Of a DNA stretch of 5,119 nt, positions 1 through 5,119 are shown in pieces. Both the position numbers and the translations under genes were made by a program. Within the stretch, counting starts at the first letter, position 1, and every line of letters begins with the position of its first letter. The notes under the pieces are model-generated. The model saw only the letters and a list, made by a program, of their open reading frames with translations. It had not been told where the DNA came from and did no database searches. This DNA comes from Granulicella sp. (lineage in GTDB: Bacteria; Acidobacteriota; Terriglobia; Terriglobales; Acidobacteriaceae): positions 1 to 5,119 of the forward strand of contig PKWK01000234.1 of assembly GCA_003133205.1 (NCBI GenBank), in the 5' to 3' direction.

Positions 1-166
1 CAGTGAAGGCTGTGCCTCGGACTGCTGAACGGCACCGCGAAAAGTAGCCCTCTGGACGCCGACCACAAATACTTAGGCCGGTAGTGGACCCAGCCGAAGG
101 ACCAAGCTCTCAAGACAAACGATTGGAACGTATACCCCTGCGATTCGTTTGGACTGCTTGTATCTT

Positions 167-240
167 TGTTTCTAAACCCCACAGAATCAGGGCCGGATCT
201 CACCGATCCGGCTGTTCCTTAACCTGTGGGTTAAGAAACA
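167..240. repeat. Nested inverted repeat (large stem-loop)
   Basis: The outer arms are 167-184 (TGTTTCTAAACCCCACAG) and 224-240 (CTGTGGGTTAAGAAACA). They pair over 16 positions with one A/A mismatch and one bulged C. Inside lies a second, perfect stem: GCCGGATC (192-199) and GATCCGGC (205-212) around the loop TCACC. The structure could form a cruciform in DNA or a long hairpin in RNA on either strand. The right outer arm overlaps a competing palindrome (212-241), so the two folds exclude each other. The outer arm is also the core of the 31-bp repeat shared with the right edge of the window. Function is unknown; a mobile-element end, a REP/MITE-like repeat or a regulatory RNA element are all possible. 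Confidence 0.6.
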
Positions 241-241
241 G
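212..241. repeat. Imperfect 30-bp palindrome
   Basis: The arms CTGTTCCTTAACC (212-224) and GGTTAAGAAACAG (229-241) are inverted copies with 12 of 13 positions matching, around the 4-nt loop TGTG. The inner seven pairs (CTTAACC/GGTTAAG) are perfect. The right half lies inside the 31-bp repeat arm at 225-255. Such a palindrome could be a dimeric protein-binding site, a transposon-end subrepeat or an RNA hairpin. The sequence does not decide between these. Confidence 0.6.
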
Positions 242-255
242 TCCGCTACTCCCGT
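225..255 (+). repeat. Left arm of 31-bp inverted repeat
   Basis: This segment begins TGTGGGTTAAG and ends CTACTCCCGT. Its exact reverse complement occupies 5089-5119, the last bases of the window. A 31-bp perfect match cannot be expected by chance in 5 kb. The match stops on the inner side (T at 256 against C as complement of G5088). On the outer side it cannot be tested, because the window ends there, so the true repeat may be longer and continue into the sequence left of 225. The outer ends read TG and CA, as in many insertion-sequence termini. The flanking target duplication cannot be checked. Confidence 0.85.
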
Positions 256-402
256 TCCGCCCGATCCCTCCGCCCGCAGCACGAGGATGCCTCTTGGTTC
301 GTGAATGCTGAGGCGTTATCGACGACCAGAAAGAACCACCACTTCCCGGTTGGCCATCCATATGGAATAATCATGCTCTTTTCGGGCAATCGAAGCCCTT
401 TA

Positions 403-418
403 AGTGGTTTCAGCCACT
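403..418. promoter_or_regulatory. Small palindrome, possible regulator site
   Basis: AGTGG (403-407) and CCACT (414-418) form a perfect inverted repeat around the 6-nt spacer TTTCAG. Half-site length, spacer length and the spacer sequence itself match the CRP-type palindrome at 4982-4999 (GTGA-TTTCAG-TCAC). The half sites differ from the CRP consensus at one symmetric position. No promoter or gene start is placed sensibly next to it, so this is a weak candidate and may be coincidence. Confidence 0.2.
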
Positions 419-442
419 CCGACTAGCATCTTCAAAAAGAGG

Positions 443-472
443 GGCCAGCGCTTTCGCACCGGCCAGTTTTTT
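443..472. terminator. Hairpin terminator, probably bidirectional
   Basis: GGCC (443-446) and GGCC (461-464) form the base of a hairpin whose inner stem is GCG (448-450) and CGC (455-457) around the loop CTTT, with a small internal loop. On the plus strand it is followed by AG and six T (467-472). On the minus strand it is followed by CCTC and a five-T run (complement of 434-438). The minus-strand use makes sense, because the stop codon of the truncated surface-protein gene lies about 60 nt before it. The stem is modest, so efficiency is uncertain. Confidence 0.5.
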
Positions 473-526
473 GGTCAGCCCTGCGAATCGATATCCGAGT
501 CCCGCCCTACCGGAGGGAAAACCACC

Positions 527-1087
527 TTAGTGGGCCGTTACATTGCCACCCTGGATCTGCGGCGCTGCGGTTGTCGTTACCGTTTTCAGCGTCGCGCCGT
601 TCCAGTTGTTTGAGAACCAGAGCTTGCCCTTGTTGTCGGTCACCTGGATGCCGAGGGTATCCGGAGTGGTACCGCTGTTGCCGGATTGGTTGTCGTACAT
701 CTCCAACTGCGTCGTGCCGCCCCCGATTAGCGACTGCGCAGTCGACCACGTCACGTCGCTAATGATCGCATTGCCGACAATGTTGCCATAGCCGGGCACG
801 GTCGACGTCGCTGGTTGGTCAGCCATGGAACTCACATTCGTTCCCTTAACCTGGTATACGCAGAGCCCATCCGACCCTGGCCTTGGCACGTAACTGGTGC
901 CGCCGACGCCAGCCGCGAGGCAGTGTGAACGGATGATGATGTTGACGTTCCCCTGCAGGTTCGAACCATTCTTGTTGAACTTCGCAACGAACCCGTAGTT
1001 CATCTTCGTCCCGCTCGCCGGCATCAGCAGAACCGGCGAGGAATCCACATACTTGCCGTTCGTGCCATTGGAGTGCCCGGCCTTTTT
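527..1087 (-). pseudogene. 3' remnant of a secreted protein gene, post-COAP-1-like C-terminus
   Basis: About 187 residues are in frame up to the TAA stop at 527-529; the rest of the gene is missing. The residues read like the C-terminal domain of large acidobacterial secreted or Ig-like-repeat proteins (post-COAP-1 type). An early segment is YGFVAKFNKNGSNLQGNVNI, followed by VYQVKGTNVSS, then a beta-rich stretch with GGGTTQLEMYDN, and an ending of LWFSNNWNGATLKTV...GGNVTAH. The normal role of such domains is unknown; they sit at the C-terminus of extracellular proteins. The reading frame stays open to 1288, but the part beyond about 1088 is antisense to an IS3-type transposase gene and is not native protein. 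There is no start codon, signal peptide or promoter of its own, so I treat it as a gene fragment broken by the insertion. A hairpin terminator follows at 443-472. Family assignment is from memory of the pattern. Confidence 0.7.
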
Positions 1088-1245
1088 TGTACCAGTTCTG
1101 ATGAGAGAGACTGGACAAAAAGGAGCGGAACATGGCGAAGGGCAAGAAGCATACACCTGAACAGATTGTGAGTTTGCTGCGGCAGATCGAGGTCGCGGTT
1201 GCGAACGGCAAGACGACTCCGATAGCGTGCCGGGAAGGCGGGAAC
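1088..1245 (+). mobile_element. IS3-family insertion sequence, left-end remnant
   Basis: The remnant appears to begin with TG at 1088-1089, directly where the disrupted minus-strand gene loses sense, and contains a good ribosome binding site (AAGGAG at 1120-1125) 6 nt before the ATG of an IS3-type orfA. A small inverted repeat (CCAGT 1092-1096, ACTGG 1110-1114) lies in its non-coding end. Recognisable IS sequence stops at about 1245; the rest of orfA, all of orfB and the right end are absent. This is therefore a one-ended relic of about 158 bp that cannot move by itself. The left boundary is inferred from loss of host-gene homology and the TG dinucleotide, not from a target duplication. Confidence 0.7.
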
Positions 1246-1248
1246 TAA
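1132..1248 (+). pseudogene. IS3-family transposase orfA, N-terminal fragment
   Basis: The 38 codons from ATG 1132 to TAA 1246 begin MAKGKKHTPEQIVSLLRQIE and continue VAVANGKTTPIACREGGN. This is the typical N-terminus of IS3-family OrfA proteins, where a helix-turn-helix that binds the IS ends follows. Normal OrfA is about 90-100 residues and continues after the CREGGI-like segment with a T..TYYRWR motif; here the frame ends just before that. The second helix of the DNA-binding motif is therefore missing and the product cannot act. The start is set by AAGGAG at 1120-1125. The stop at 1246-1248 comes from the sequence joined at the deletion point, not from the IS. Confidence 0.8.
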
Positions 1249-1305
1249 TGTCTAGATCCTTTTCCACCAGCGTGATAGCCGCCAACATTCAAGGGACTTT
1301 TCTTC

Positions 1306-1335
1306 TTGACAGCCCATGTGTGAATCGACTAGTTT
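1306..1335 (+). promoter_or_regulatory. Candidate sigma-70-type promoter of the TonB receptor gene
   Basis: A consensus -35 box TTGACA (1306-1311) is followed, after 18 nt, by TAGTTT (1330-1335), which keeps only three of six -10 consensus positions. Transcription would start near 1342, leaving a leader of roughly 95 nt before the ATG at 1436. The weak -10 box suggests a need for an activator or a poor basal level. The promoter lies downstream of the IS3 remnant junction, so it probably belongs to the receptor gene itself. Confidence 0.4.
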
Positions 1336-1338
1336 TTG

Positions 1339-1362
1339 ATTTCGAAATAGTTTCAATTGAAA
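1339..1362. promoter_or_regulatory. Two adjacent perfect palindromes in the receptor leader
   Basis: ATTTCGAAAT (1339-1348) and TTTCAATTGAAA (1351-1362) are each perfect inverted repeats separated by 2 nt, with centres 13 nt apart. Both contain TTTC/GAAA half sites, and the junction GAAATAGTTTC is itself an inverted repeat. They lie at or just after the predicted transcription start, where a bound regulator would block initiation. The surrounding sequence is AT-rich, so chance formation of one such palindrome is possible; the pair is more suggestive. Confidence 0.3.
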
Positions 1363-1424
1363 AAGAGGGCCTTTGGCGGGCTGGGTCCGTTGCCAGCGGT
1401 GTCTGTCCCACGTCACAAACAAAC

Positions 1425-1433
1425 AGGAGAAGG
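1425..1433 (+). promoter_or_regulatory. Ribosome binding site of the receptor gene
   Basis: AGGAGAAGG, with AGGAG at 1425-1429, lies 6 nt before the ATG at 1436. This fixes the start against an in-frame TTG at 1373, which has no comparable site and would put 21 non-hydrophobic residues before the signal peptide. Confidence 0.8.
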
Positions 1434-1435
1434 AT

Positions 1436-4400
1436 ATGCTCACGGTACGACGCTTCGTTTCGACCCTAGGGCTCTGTTTACTGGCCCTGTTCTGCACGAG
1501 CCCCGCGCTGCACGCGCAGCTTTCCACCAGGGCCACGATTAATGGAACGGTGACGGATTCGACTGGCGCGGTGGTGTCGGGCGCGACCGTGACGATCACC
1601 GAGGATGCGACCAAGGTCGCCACGGTGAGCCAGACGAACAGCGCGGGCAGCTACGTGGTGCCTAACCTGAACCCGGCAACCTACTCCGTCACCGTGGCCA
1701 AGGCAGGTTTCAAGACCTATACGGTGACTGGCATCGAGCTGCATCCCACGGAGACTTCCACGGTGAACGGAGCACTTGCGGTCGGCGCTGCCACGGAATC
1801 GGTTACAGTGGCGGCAAATTCCACCGACGTGGAGACGTCCTCTCCCGAGCTTTCGTCGTATATTTCCGCTGACCAGGTGAGTGCGCTGCCCATGAATGGC
1901 CGCAACTACCAGTCGCTGGCGGGATTGCTGCCGGGTGTGACGAATCTGCAATCAGGCTCGGCGATGACCACGGGCGGCCGGTCGACCAGCAGCCAGCTCT
2001 CCATCAACGGGATGGCGGTGGCGCGCAGCTTCTACGCGGTGGACGGTGTATGGAACGAGAATACGGGCAACATGACGCAGGAATCGGTGATCCCGAATCC
2101 CGACTCGCTGGAAGAGGTACGCGTGCTGCAGAACAACTTCTCCGCGCAGTATTCGCTGATGGGCTCGTCGGTGATTCTGATGCAGACCAAGAGCGGGACG
2201 CGGAGTCTGCATGGCGCGGCGTGGGAGTTCCTGCGCAATGACGATCTGAACGCAAGGCCTTTTTACTCGACGACCATCGCGCCGTACAAGCAGAACATCT
2301 TCGGCTTCAACGTGGGCGGCCCGGTATTCATTCCCAATCACTACAACGCCGATCGGCAGAAGACGTTTTTCTTCTGGGACGAGGCGTATGTGGTTCTGCA
2401 TGTGCCCAGCCAGAACACCAGTGAAATTCCCACACCCAATCAGATTGCCGGCTGCTTCGTCTCGCCGATCAAGGATCCTGTGACCGGCCTGCTTTTCCCG
2501 ACAGTCTCGACCTGTAACGGGCAATCCGGCACGTTCTACCAGGTCCCGAGCGCCAGGATCAACACGAGCTCATCGGCGTACCTGAAGGCGCTGTATCCTG
2601 CGCCCAATTACTCTAACGGCGCCAACAATTACATCAACAACCAGACGGTGAAGACCTATCAGCGGGACGACCAGATCAAGATTGACCAGTACTTCACGCC
2701 CAACTACCACCTGCTGGCCGAGTACTTCCAGGAATACCAGAACTTCGCGCAGAACGTGGAGGCGAATGGAACGACTCCGATCAGCTCGGAGACGGACTTT
2801 ACCAACAACAAGCTGGCGCAGGTGTCGTTGACGCAGACCTTCTCGCCAAACATGATCAACACCACCAGTGTGGCGATGAATATCTTCCTTCTGAACCTGA
2901 CCCTGGTGGGAACCACCGACATCAGCCAGCTTCCGGGATTTACTGAGACTCTGTTCTATCCCAACGCCTTGTATGCCACGCGCACTCCTGTGGTGAATCT
3001 GGCTGGCGGACTTGCGGGGCAGGGCATTCAGGCGGCGCGTCCGATCCCGCATGCGTCCGATCTTGACAATACGGTCAGCGACAACTGGAGCTGGCTGAAG
3101 GGCAAGCATTATCTGACGGCGGGCGTGACGTTCGTCTTCAACACCAAGCGCCAGGTTTCGGGCCAGCAGACCAATGGGGCCTTCACCTTCTCGGGCAACT
3201 TCACAAAGCCTGCCTCCGGTTCGTCGCTCGGGGACGATTCGGTCGCGGATATGCTGCTTGGCTATATCGGCACCTTTACCCAGGCCAGCCAGTCGCCTCA
3301 CGGCGATATTCATGACTTCAGTTGGTCGCCGTACCTGGAAGACCGGTTCCAGTTCAGCAAGAACCTGACCCTTACCCTGGGCTTGCGGGTCTACCACCTG
3401 CCCTTGCCCTACGGCGTACCGAACTCTGAGACGAACTTTGTGCCGTCGGCCTACAATGCGGCTCTCGCACCGACCATCAACGAGACCACGGGTGCCACCA
3501 GCATCCCGTACGGTACGGCCTACAGCAACGGGCTGCTCTTCAACAGCGGCGCGGCGGGCGGCCTGCCGGTCAACTTCTCCAACAACCACATCTGGTACTT
3601 CGGGCCGGATGCGGGATTTGCCTGGGATGTATTCGGCAATGGCAAGACCAGCCTGCGCGGCGGCTATGGTCAGAGCTACACGCGCATCTTCACCAACCAG
3701 GATTGCTCTTTCGGTTGCATCGGGAATCCTCCGGCCTTTACCAGCCAGAACCTGTCGAACCTGGTATTTCCTTCCACGTCGACGTGGAACGTCACGGCGG
3801 CGGGTGGTGCTGCGAACCCTGTCGGCGTCCAAACGGTTGCCGCAATGGATCCAAACATCCAGGCTTCGCCGGTTGCCAGCTACTCGCTGGGAGTCCAGCA
3901 TCAGTTCCCCGGCAACTTTGTCGCCTCCGTGGTGGAAGCGGGGAGCCGTATCCAGCATCTGGTGGGTACTTGGAACCAGAATCAGCCGATGCCCTACAGC
4001 TCAGGTGGCGTGAGCTATGACTTCAATCCGCTACTCAACTACAACGCTGCAACCGGCAAATCCGACAGCACGGCTTATTATGCGCCGTATGCGGGTTACA
4101 ACGGCATGTCGACCGTTTCCACCCGGCTGTGGCAGGAGTGGAACGGGCTGGAAGTGAATGTCAAGCATCCAGTGACGAAGTCGCTGAATGTGACCGCGTC
4201 GTACACCTGGTCGCACAATACGACCAATCTTGCCGGCGGCGGCGTAATCGACGTGTATCACGTCAATCGCTACCACGGCAACACGGAGAGCCTGAACTTT
4301 CCGCAGTCGGTGTCGATTACGCTGCTCTATCAACTGCCGTTCTTCCAACACAGTGGCAATCAACTTGAGAAACTGGCTTTGGGCGGATGGAGCTTCGACG

Positions 4401-4873
4401 ACATCTCAACCTTCCGCAGCGGGACGTCGTTGTCGCCGGGCCTGAGCGAGGCGGACCAGGGCCTGGCGGCGCGGCCTGACCAGTTGCACGGTACTTCGAC
4501 CGGCGGACCGAAGCTCTGGAAAAACTCCGCAACTGCTCAGTGGTTCAACACGGCAGCGTTTACGTGTCCAGGGGGCACGGAGGCAGGCGCATGTGCCACT
4601 CTCGGTGCTCTCACGCCTGGCTTCGGCTACTACGGCAACGCCCAAACCGGCATCATCCGCGGGCCGGGCCAGGAACTCTTCAATATGGCGCTGTTCAAGC
4701 AGTTCCACTTGACGGAGACGGACTTCCTTGAGTTCCGGGCCGAGGCGTTCAATGCGTTCAACCACAGCAATCCCGGCAACCCGAATACGACGCTGGGTAA
4801 CGCGAACTACGGCAAGGTAACCACTGCGCTCGATCCGCGCATCCTGGAGGTTGCGCTGCGGCTGAAGTTCTGA
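1436..4873 (+). CDS. TonB-dependent receptor, Oar-like, with carboxypeptidase-regulatory-like domain
   Basis: This 1145-residue outer-membrane protein is predicted to bind and import an unknown ligand, driven by TonB-ExbB-ExbD. It starts at the ATG after a strong ribosome binding site. Residues 1-27 are a signal peptide: RR at 5-6, hydrophobic core LGLCLLALF, likely cleavage after ALHA. Residues about 34-113 form a carboxypeptidase-regulatory-like (CarboxypepD_reg) beta-sandwich (INGTVTDSTGAVVSGATVTI, AGSYVVPNLNPATYSVTV). The plug follows, with LPMNGRNYQSLAGLLPGV (151-168), YAVDGV (200-205), and EEVRVLQNNFSAQY (226-239). The rest is the beta-barrel, ending FRAEAFNAFNHSNPG...LDPRILEVALRLKF with the C-terminal Phe expected for barrel assembly. 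Cys pairs C340/C360, C757/C761 and C1044/C1053 may be disulfides in outer loops. Length is normal for the family and no frameshift is seen. No SusD-like or enzyme gene adjoins it, so the substrate is unknown. Family assignment is firm, ligand open. Confidence 0.95.
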   Translation: MLTVRRFVSTLGLCLLALFCTSPALHAQLSTRATINGTVTDSTGAVVSGATVTITEDATKVATVSQTNSAGSYVVPNLNPATYSVTVAKAGFKTYTVTGIELHPTETSTVNGALAVGAATESVTVAANSTDVETSSPELSSYISADQVSALPMNGRNYQSLAGLLPGVTNLQSGSAMTTGGRSTSSQLSINGMAVARSFYAVDGVWNENTGNMTQESVIPNPDSLEEVRVLQNNFSAQYSLMGSSVILMQTKSGTRSLHGAAWEFLRNDDLNARPFYSTTIAPYKQNIFGFNVGGPVFIPNHYNADRQKTFFFWDEAYVVLHVPSQNTSEIPTPNQIAGCFVSPIKDPVTGLLFPTVSTCNGQSGTFYQVPSARINTSSSAYLKALYPAPNYSNGANNYINNQTVKTYQRDDQIKIDQYFTPNYHLLAEYFQEYQNFAQNVEANGTTPISSETDFTNNKLAQVSLTQTFSPNMINTTSVAMNIFLLNLTLVGTTDISQLPGFTETLFYPNALYATRTPVVNLAGGLAGQGIQAARPIPHASDLDNTVSDNWSWLKGKHYLTAGVTFVFNTKRQVSGQQTNGAFTFSGNFTKPASGSSLGDDSVADMLLGYIGTFTQASQSPHGDIHDFSWSPYLEDRFQFSKNLTLTLGLRVYHLPLPYGVPNSETNFVPSAYNAALAPTINETTGATSIPYGTAYSNGLLFNSGAAGGLPVNFSNNHIWYFGPDAGFAWDVFGNGKTSLRGGYGQSYTRIFTNQDCSFGCIGNPPAFTSQNLSNLVFPSTSTWNVTAAGGAANPVGVQTVAAMDPNIQASPVASYSLGVQHQFPGNFVASVVEAGSRIQHLVGTWNQNQPMPYSSGGVSYDFNPLLNYNAATGKSDSTAYYAPYAGYNGMSTVSTRLWQEWNGLEVNVKHPVTKSLNVTASYTWSHNTTNLAGGGVIDVYHVNRYHGNTESLNFPQSVSITLLYQLPFFQHSGNQLEKLALGGWSFDDISTFRSGTSLSPGLSEADQGLAARPDQLHGTSTGGPKLWKNSATAQWFNTAAFTCPGGTEAGACATLGALTPGFGYYGNAQTGIIRGPGQELFNMALFKQFHLTETDFLEFRAEAFNAFNHSNPGNPNTTLGNANYGKVTTALDPRILEVALRLKF
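3772..3789. repeat. 18-bp perfect palindrome inside the receptor gene
   Basis: TTCCACGTCGACGTGGAA is its own reverse complement over all 18 positions. It lies in the part of the gene encoding about residues 780-785 (PSTSTW region of the barrel). A palindrome this long is expected only about once in fifty windows of this size by chance. No function is apparent; it could be a chance result of codon choice or a binding site. Confidence 0.5.
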
Positions 4874-4912
4874 CCGTAGCCTGTTTCTTTCAAATAGCCC
4901 GACGAAACCTTG

Positions 4913-4949
4913 GTGGCCCCGGAGAGTCCTTTTGGAGGTCCGGGGCCAC
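4913..4949 (+). terminator. GC-rich hairpin terminator after the receptor gene
   Basis: GTGGCCCCGGA (4913-4923) pairs perfectly with TCCGGGGCCAC (4939-4949), an 11-bp stem, 39 nt after the receptor stop codon. The loop holds a further small TCC/GGA pairing around TTTT. No U-run follows (CGGTCTTGC), so it is not a classic intrinsic terminator. The position and very stable stem still make it the likely 3' end of the transcript. Confidence 0.6.
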
Positions 4950-4981
4950 GGTCTTGCAGGATCAGCACTTTACCCCCACAT

Positions 4982-4999
4982 ATGTGATTTCAGTCACAT
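4982..4999. promoter_or_regulatory. CRP-type regulator binding site
   Basis: ATGTGA (4982-4987) and TCACAT (4994-4999) form a perfect inverted repeat around the 6-nt spacer TTTCAG. This equals the TGTGA-N6-TCACA consensus known for the CRP branch of the Crp/Fnr family. It lies downstream of the receptor terminator, so it should control a gene beyond the right edge. Which regulator binds it here is not known; acidobacterial Crp/Fnr proteins may have the same specificity. Confidence 0.5.
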
Positions 5000-5015
5000 C
5001 CGGTATAAGGGTCGG

Positions 5016-5045
5016 TTGACGAGAACAGGCCAACTTGCCTAGTAG
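5016..5045 (+). promoter_or_regulatory. Weak promoter candidate for a gene beyond the right edge
   Basis: TTGACG (5016-5021) and TAGTAG (5040-5045) are 18 nt apart, the same layout as the receptor promoter candidate (TTGACA, 18 nt, TAGTTT). If transcription starts 7 nt after the -10 box, near 5052, the CRP-type palindrome is centred at about -61.5, the class I activator position known from E. coli. An alternative -10 box, TATAAG (5004-5009), would instead place the palindrome over the promoter spacer, suggesting repression. Neither is proven. Confidence 0.25.
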
Positions 5046-5088
5046 AAAACCCGTTTGTTGTTCTTGTCCGTTGTGTGCGAGTGTCTTG

Positions 5089-5119
5089 ACGGGAGTAGCG
5101 GACTGTTTCTTAACCCACA
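5089..5119 (-). repeat. Right arm of 31-bp inverted repeat
   Basis: The last 31 bases, beginning ACGGGAGTAG and ending TTAACCCACA, are the exact reverse complement of 225-255. The arm reaches the window edge, so its outer limit is unknown. If it continues as the left copy does, the next bases outside would read GGTTAAGG and complete the imperfect palindrome seen at 212-241. Confidence 0.85.

Larger units (their letters stand above)
1..526. other. Gene-free region with repeats and a terminator
   Basis: No convincing gene is visible on either strand. The longest reading frame (84-311, plus strand, GTG start) encodes 75 residues rich in Arg, Pro, Ser and Cys. It shows no recognisable domain and no clear ribosome binding site, and it runs through strong inverted repeats, so I do not call it. 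A short open frame at the left edge on each strand (3-47 plus, 1-66 minus) could be the tip of a neighbouring gene but is too short to support. The content I can support is structural: nested inverted repeats at 167-241, a 31-bp repeat arm at 225-255, a small palindrome at 403-418 and a hairpin terminator at 443-472. No tRNA, rRNA or CRISPR pattern was seen. Confidence 0.6.

Noticed and set aside
1..66. Open minus-strand frame running off the left edge, and a plus-strand frame ending at 47
   Set aside because: Only 22 and 15 codons are visible, with no clear ribosome binding site or recognisable residues. Either could be the tip of a neighbouring gene but cannot be supported.
84..311. 75-residue plus-strand frame near the left edge
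   Set aside because: It has a GTG start, no ribosome binding site, low-complexity composition and no recognisable domain, and it runs through the nested inverted repeats.
1..526. Search for tRNA, riboswitch or CRISPR repeats in the left gene-free region
   Set aside because: No T-arm consensus, no known riboswitch core and no regularly spaced direct repeats were seen; only inverted repeats are present.
1088..1288. N-terminal 67 residues of the minus-strand frame that ends at 527
   Set aside because: They are antisense to the IS3 orfA remnant and the junction sequence. The apparent start codon is accidental, so the frame is not a complete 253-residue gene.
1373..1435. Upstream TTG start for the receptor, adding 21 residues
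   Set aside because: It has no ribosome binding site, and the extension would precede and spoil a good signal peptide. AGGAG at 1425-1429 supports ATG 1436.
2570..3958. 462-residue open frame on the minus strand, antisense to the receptor gene
   Set aside because: It is rich in Arg, Val and Gly with no domain, signal or ribosome binding site. Long antisense frames are common opposite GC-rich genes, and the receptor on the other strand is unmistakable.
3438..4013. 191-residue plus-strand frame overlapping the receptor gene in another frame
   Set aside because: It is Arg/Pro/Ser-rich shadow coding within the barrel region, with no features of its own.

Overview
The window most likely comes from an acidobacterium (Acidobacteriota, class Terriglobia). 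Two things point there. The main gene is an Oar-like TonB-dependent receptor with an N-terminal carboxypeptidase-regulatory-like domain and the LPMNGRNY / DPRI...L.F signatures, a family greatly expanded in that group. A second, broken gene ends in a domain that looks like the acidobacterial post-COAP-1 type found at the C-termini of large secreted proteins. The assignment is by recognition only, since no database was searched.

Layout. Positions 1-526 hold no gene I can support. They do hold nested inverted repeats (about 167-241), one arm of a 31-bp inverted repeat (225-255) and a hairpin with flanking A and T runs that looks like a bidirectional terminator (443-472). Positions 527-1087 (minus strand) are the 3' end of a secreted or surface protein gene whose 5' part is gone. 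It is cut at about 1088 by the left end of an IS3-family insertion sequence. Only about 158 bp of the IS remains, including the start of orfA (1132-1248), which stops after 38 codons. Positions 1249-1435 are the leader of the receptor gene, with a consensus -35 box, two adjacent perfect palindromes and a strong ribosome binding site. Positions 1436-4873 encode the intact 1145-residue receptor, followed by a GC-rich hairpin terminator (4913-4949). Positions 4950-5119 are a regulatory-looking intergenic region with a perfect CRP-type palindrome, a weak promoter candidate, and the second arm of the 31-bp inverted repeat exactly at the window end.

How it fits together. The receptor is the only intact gene. 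It is predicted to sit in the outer membrane and take up an unknown ligand, powered by TonB-ExbB-ExbD encoded elsewhere. No partner gene (SusD-like protein, enzyme, sigma/anti-sigma pair) is visible, so it looks monocistronic and its substrate cannot be inferred. The upstream side is a scar: an IS3-type insertion truncated a surface-protein gene, and a later deletion removed most of the IS and the gene's 5' part, bringing the receptor promoter next to the remnant.

The least explained signal is the 31-bp exact inverted repeat. It starts TG and ends CA, encloses almost the whole window (225-5119), and its core recurs in degenerate form in the nested hairpins at 167-241. It could be the ends of a mobile unit, a dispersed repeat family present in opposite orientations, or a shared regulatory element. 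The window edge prevents a decision.
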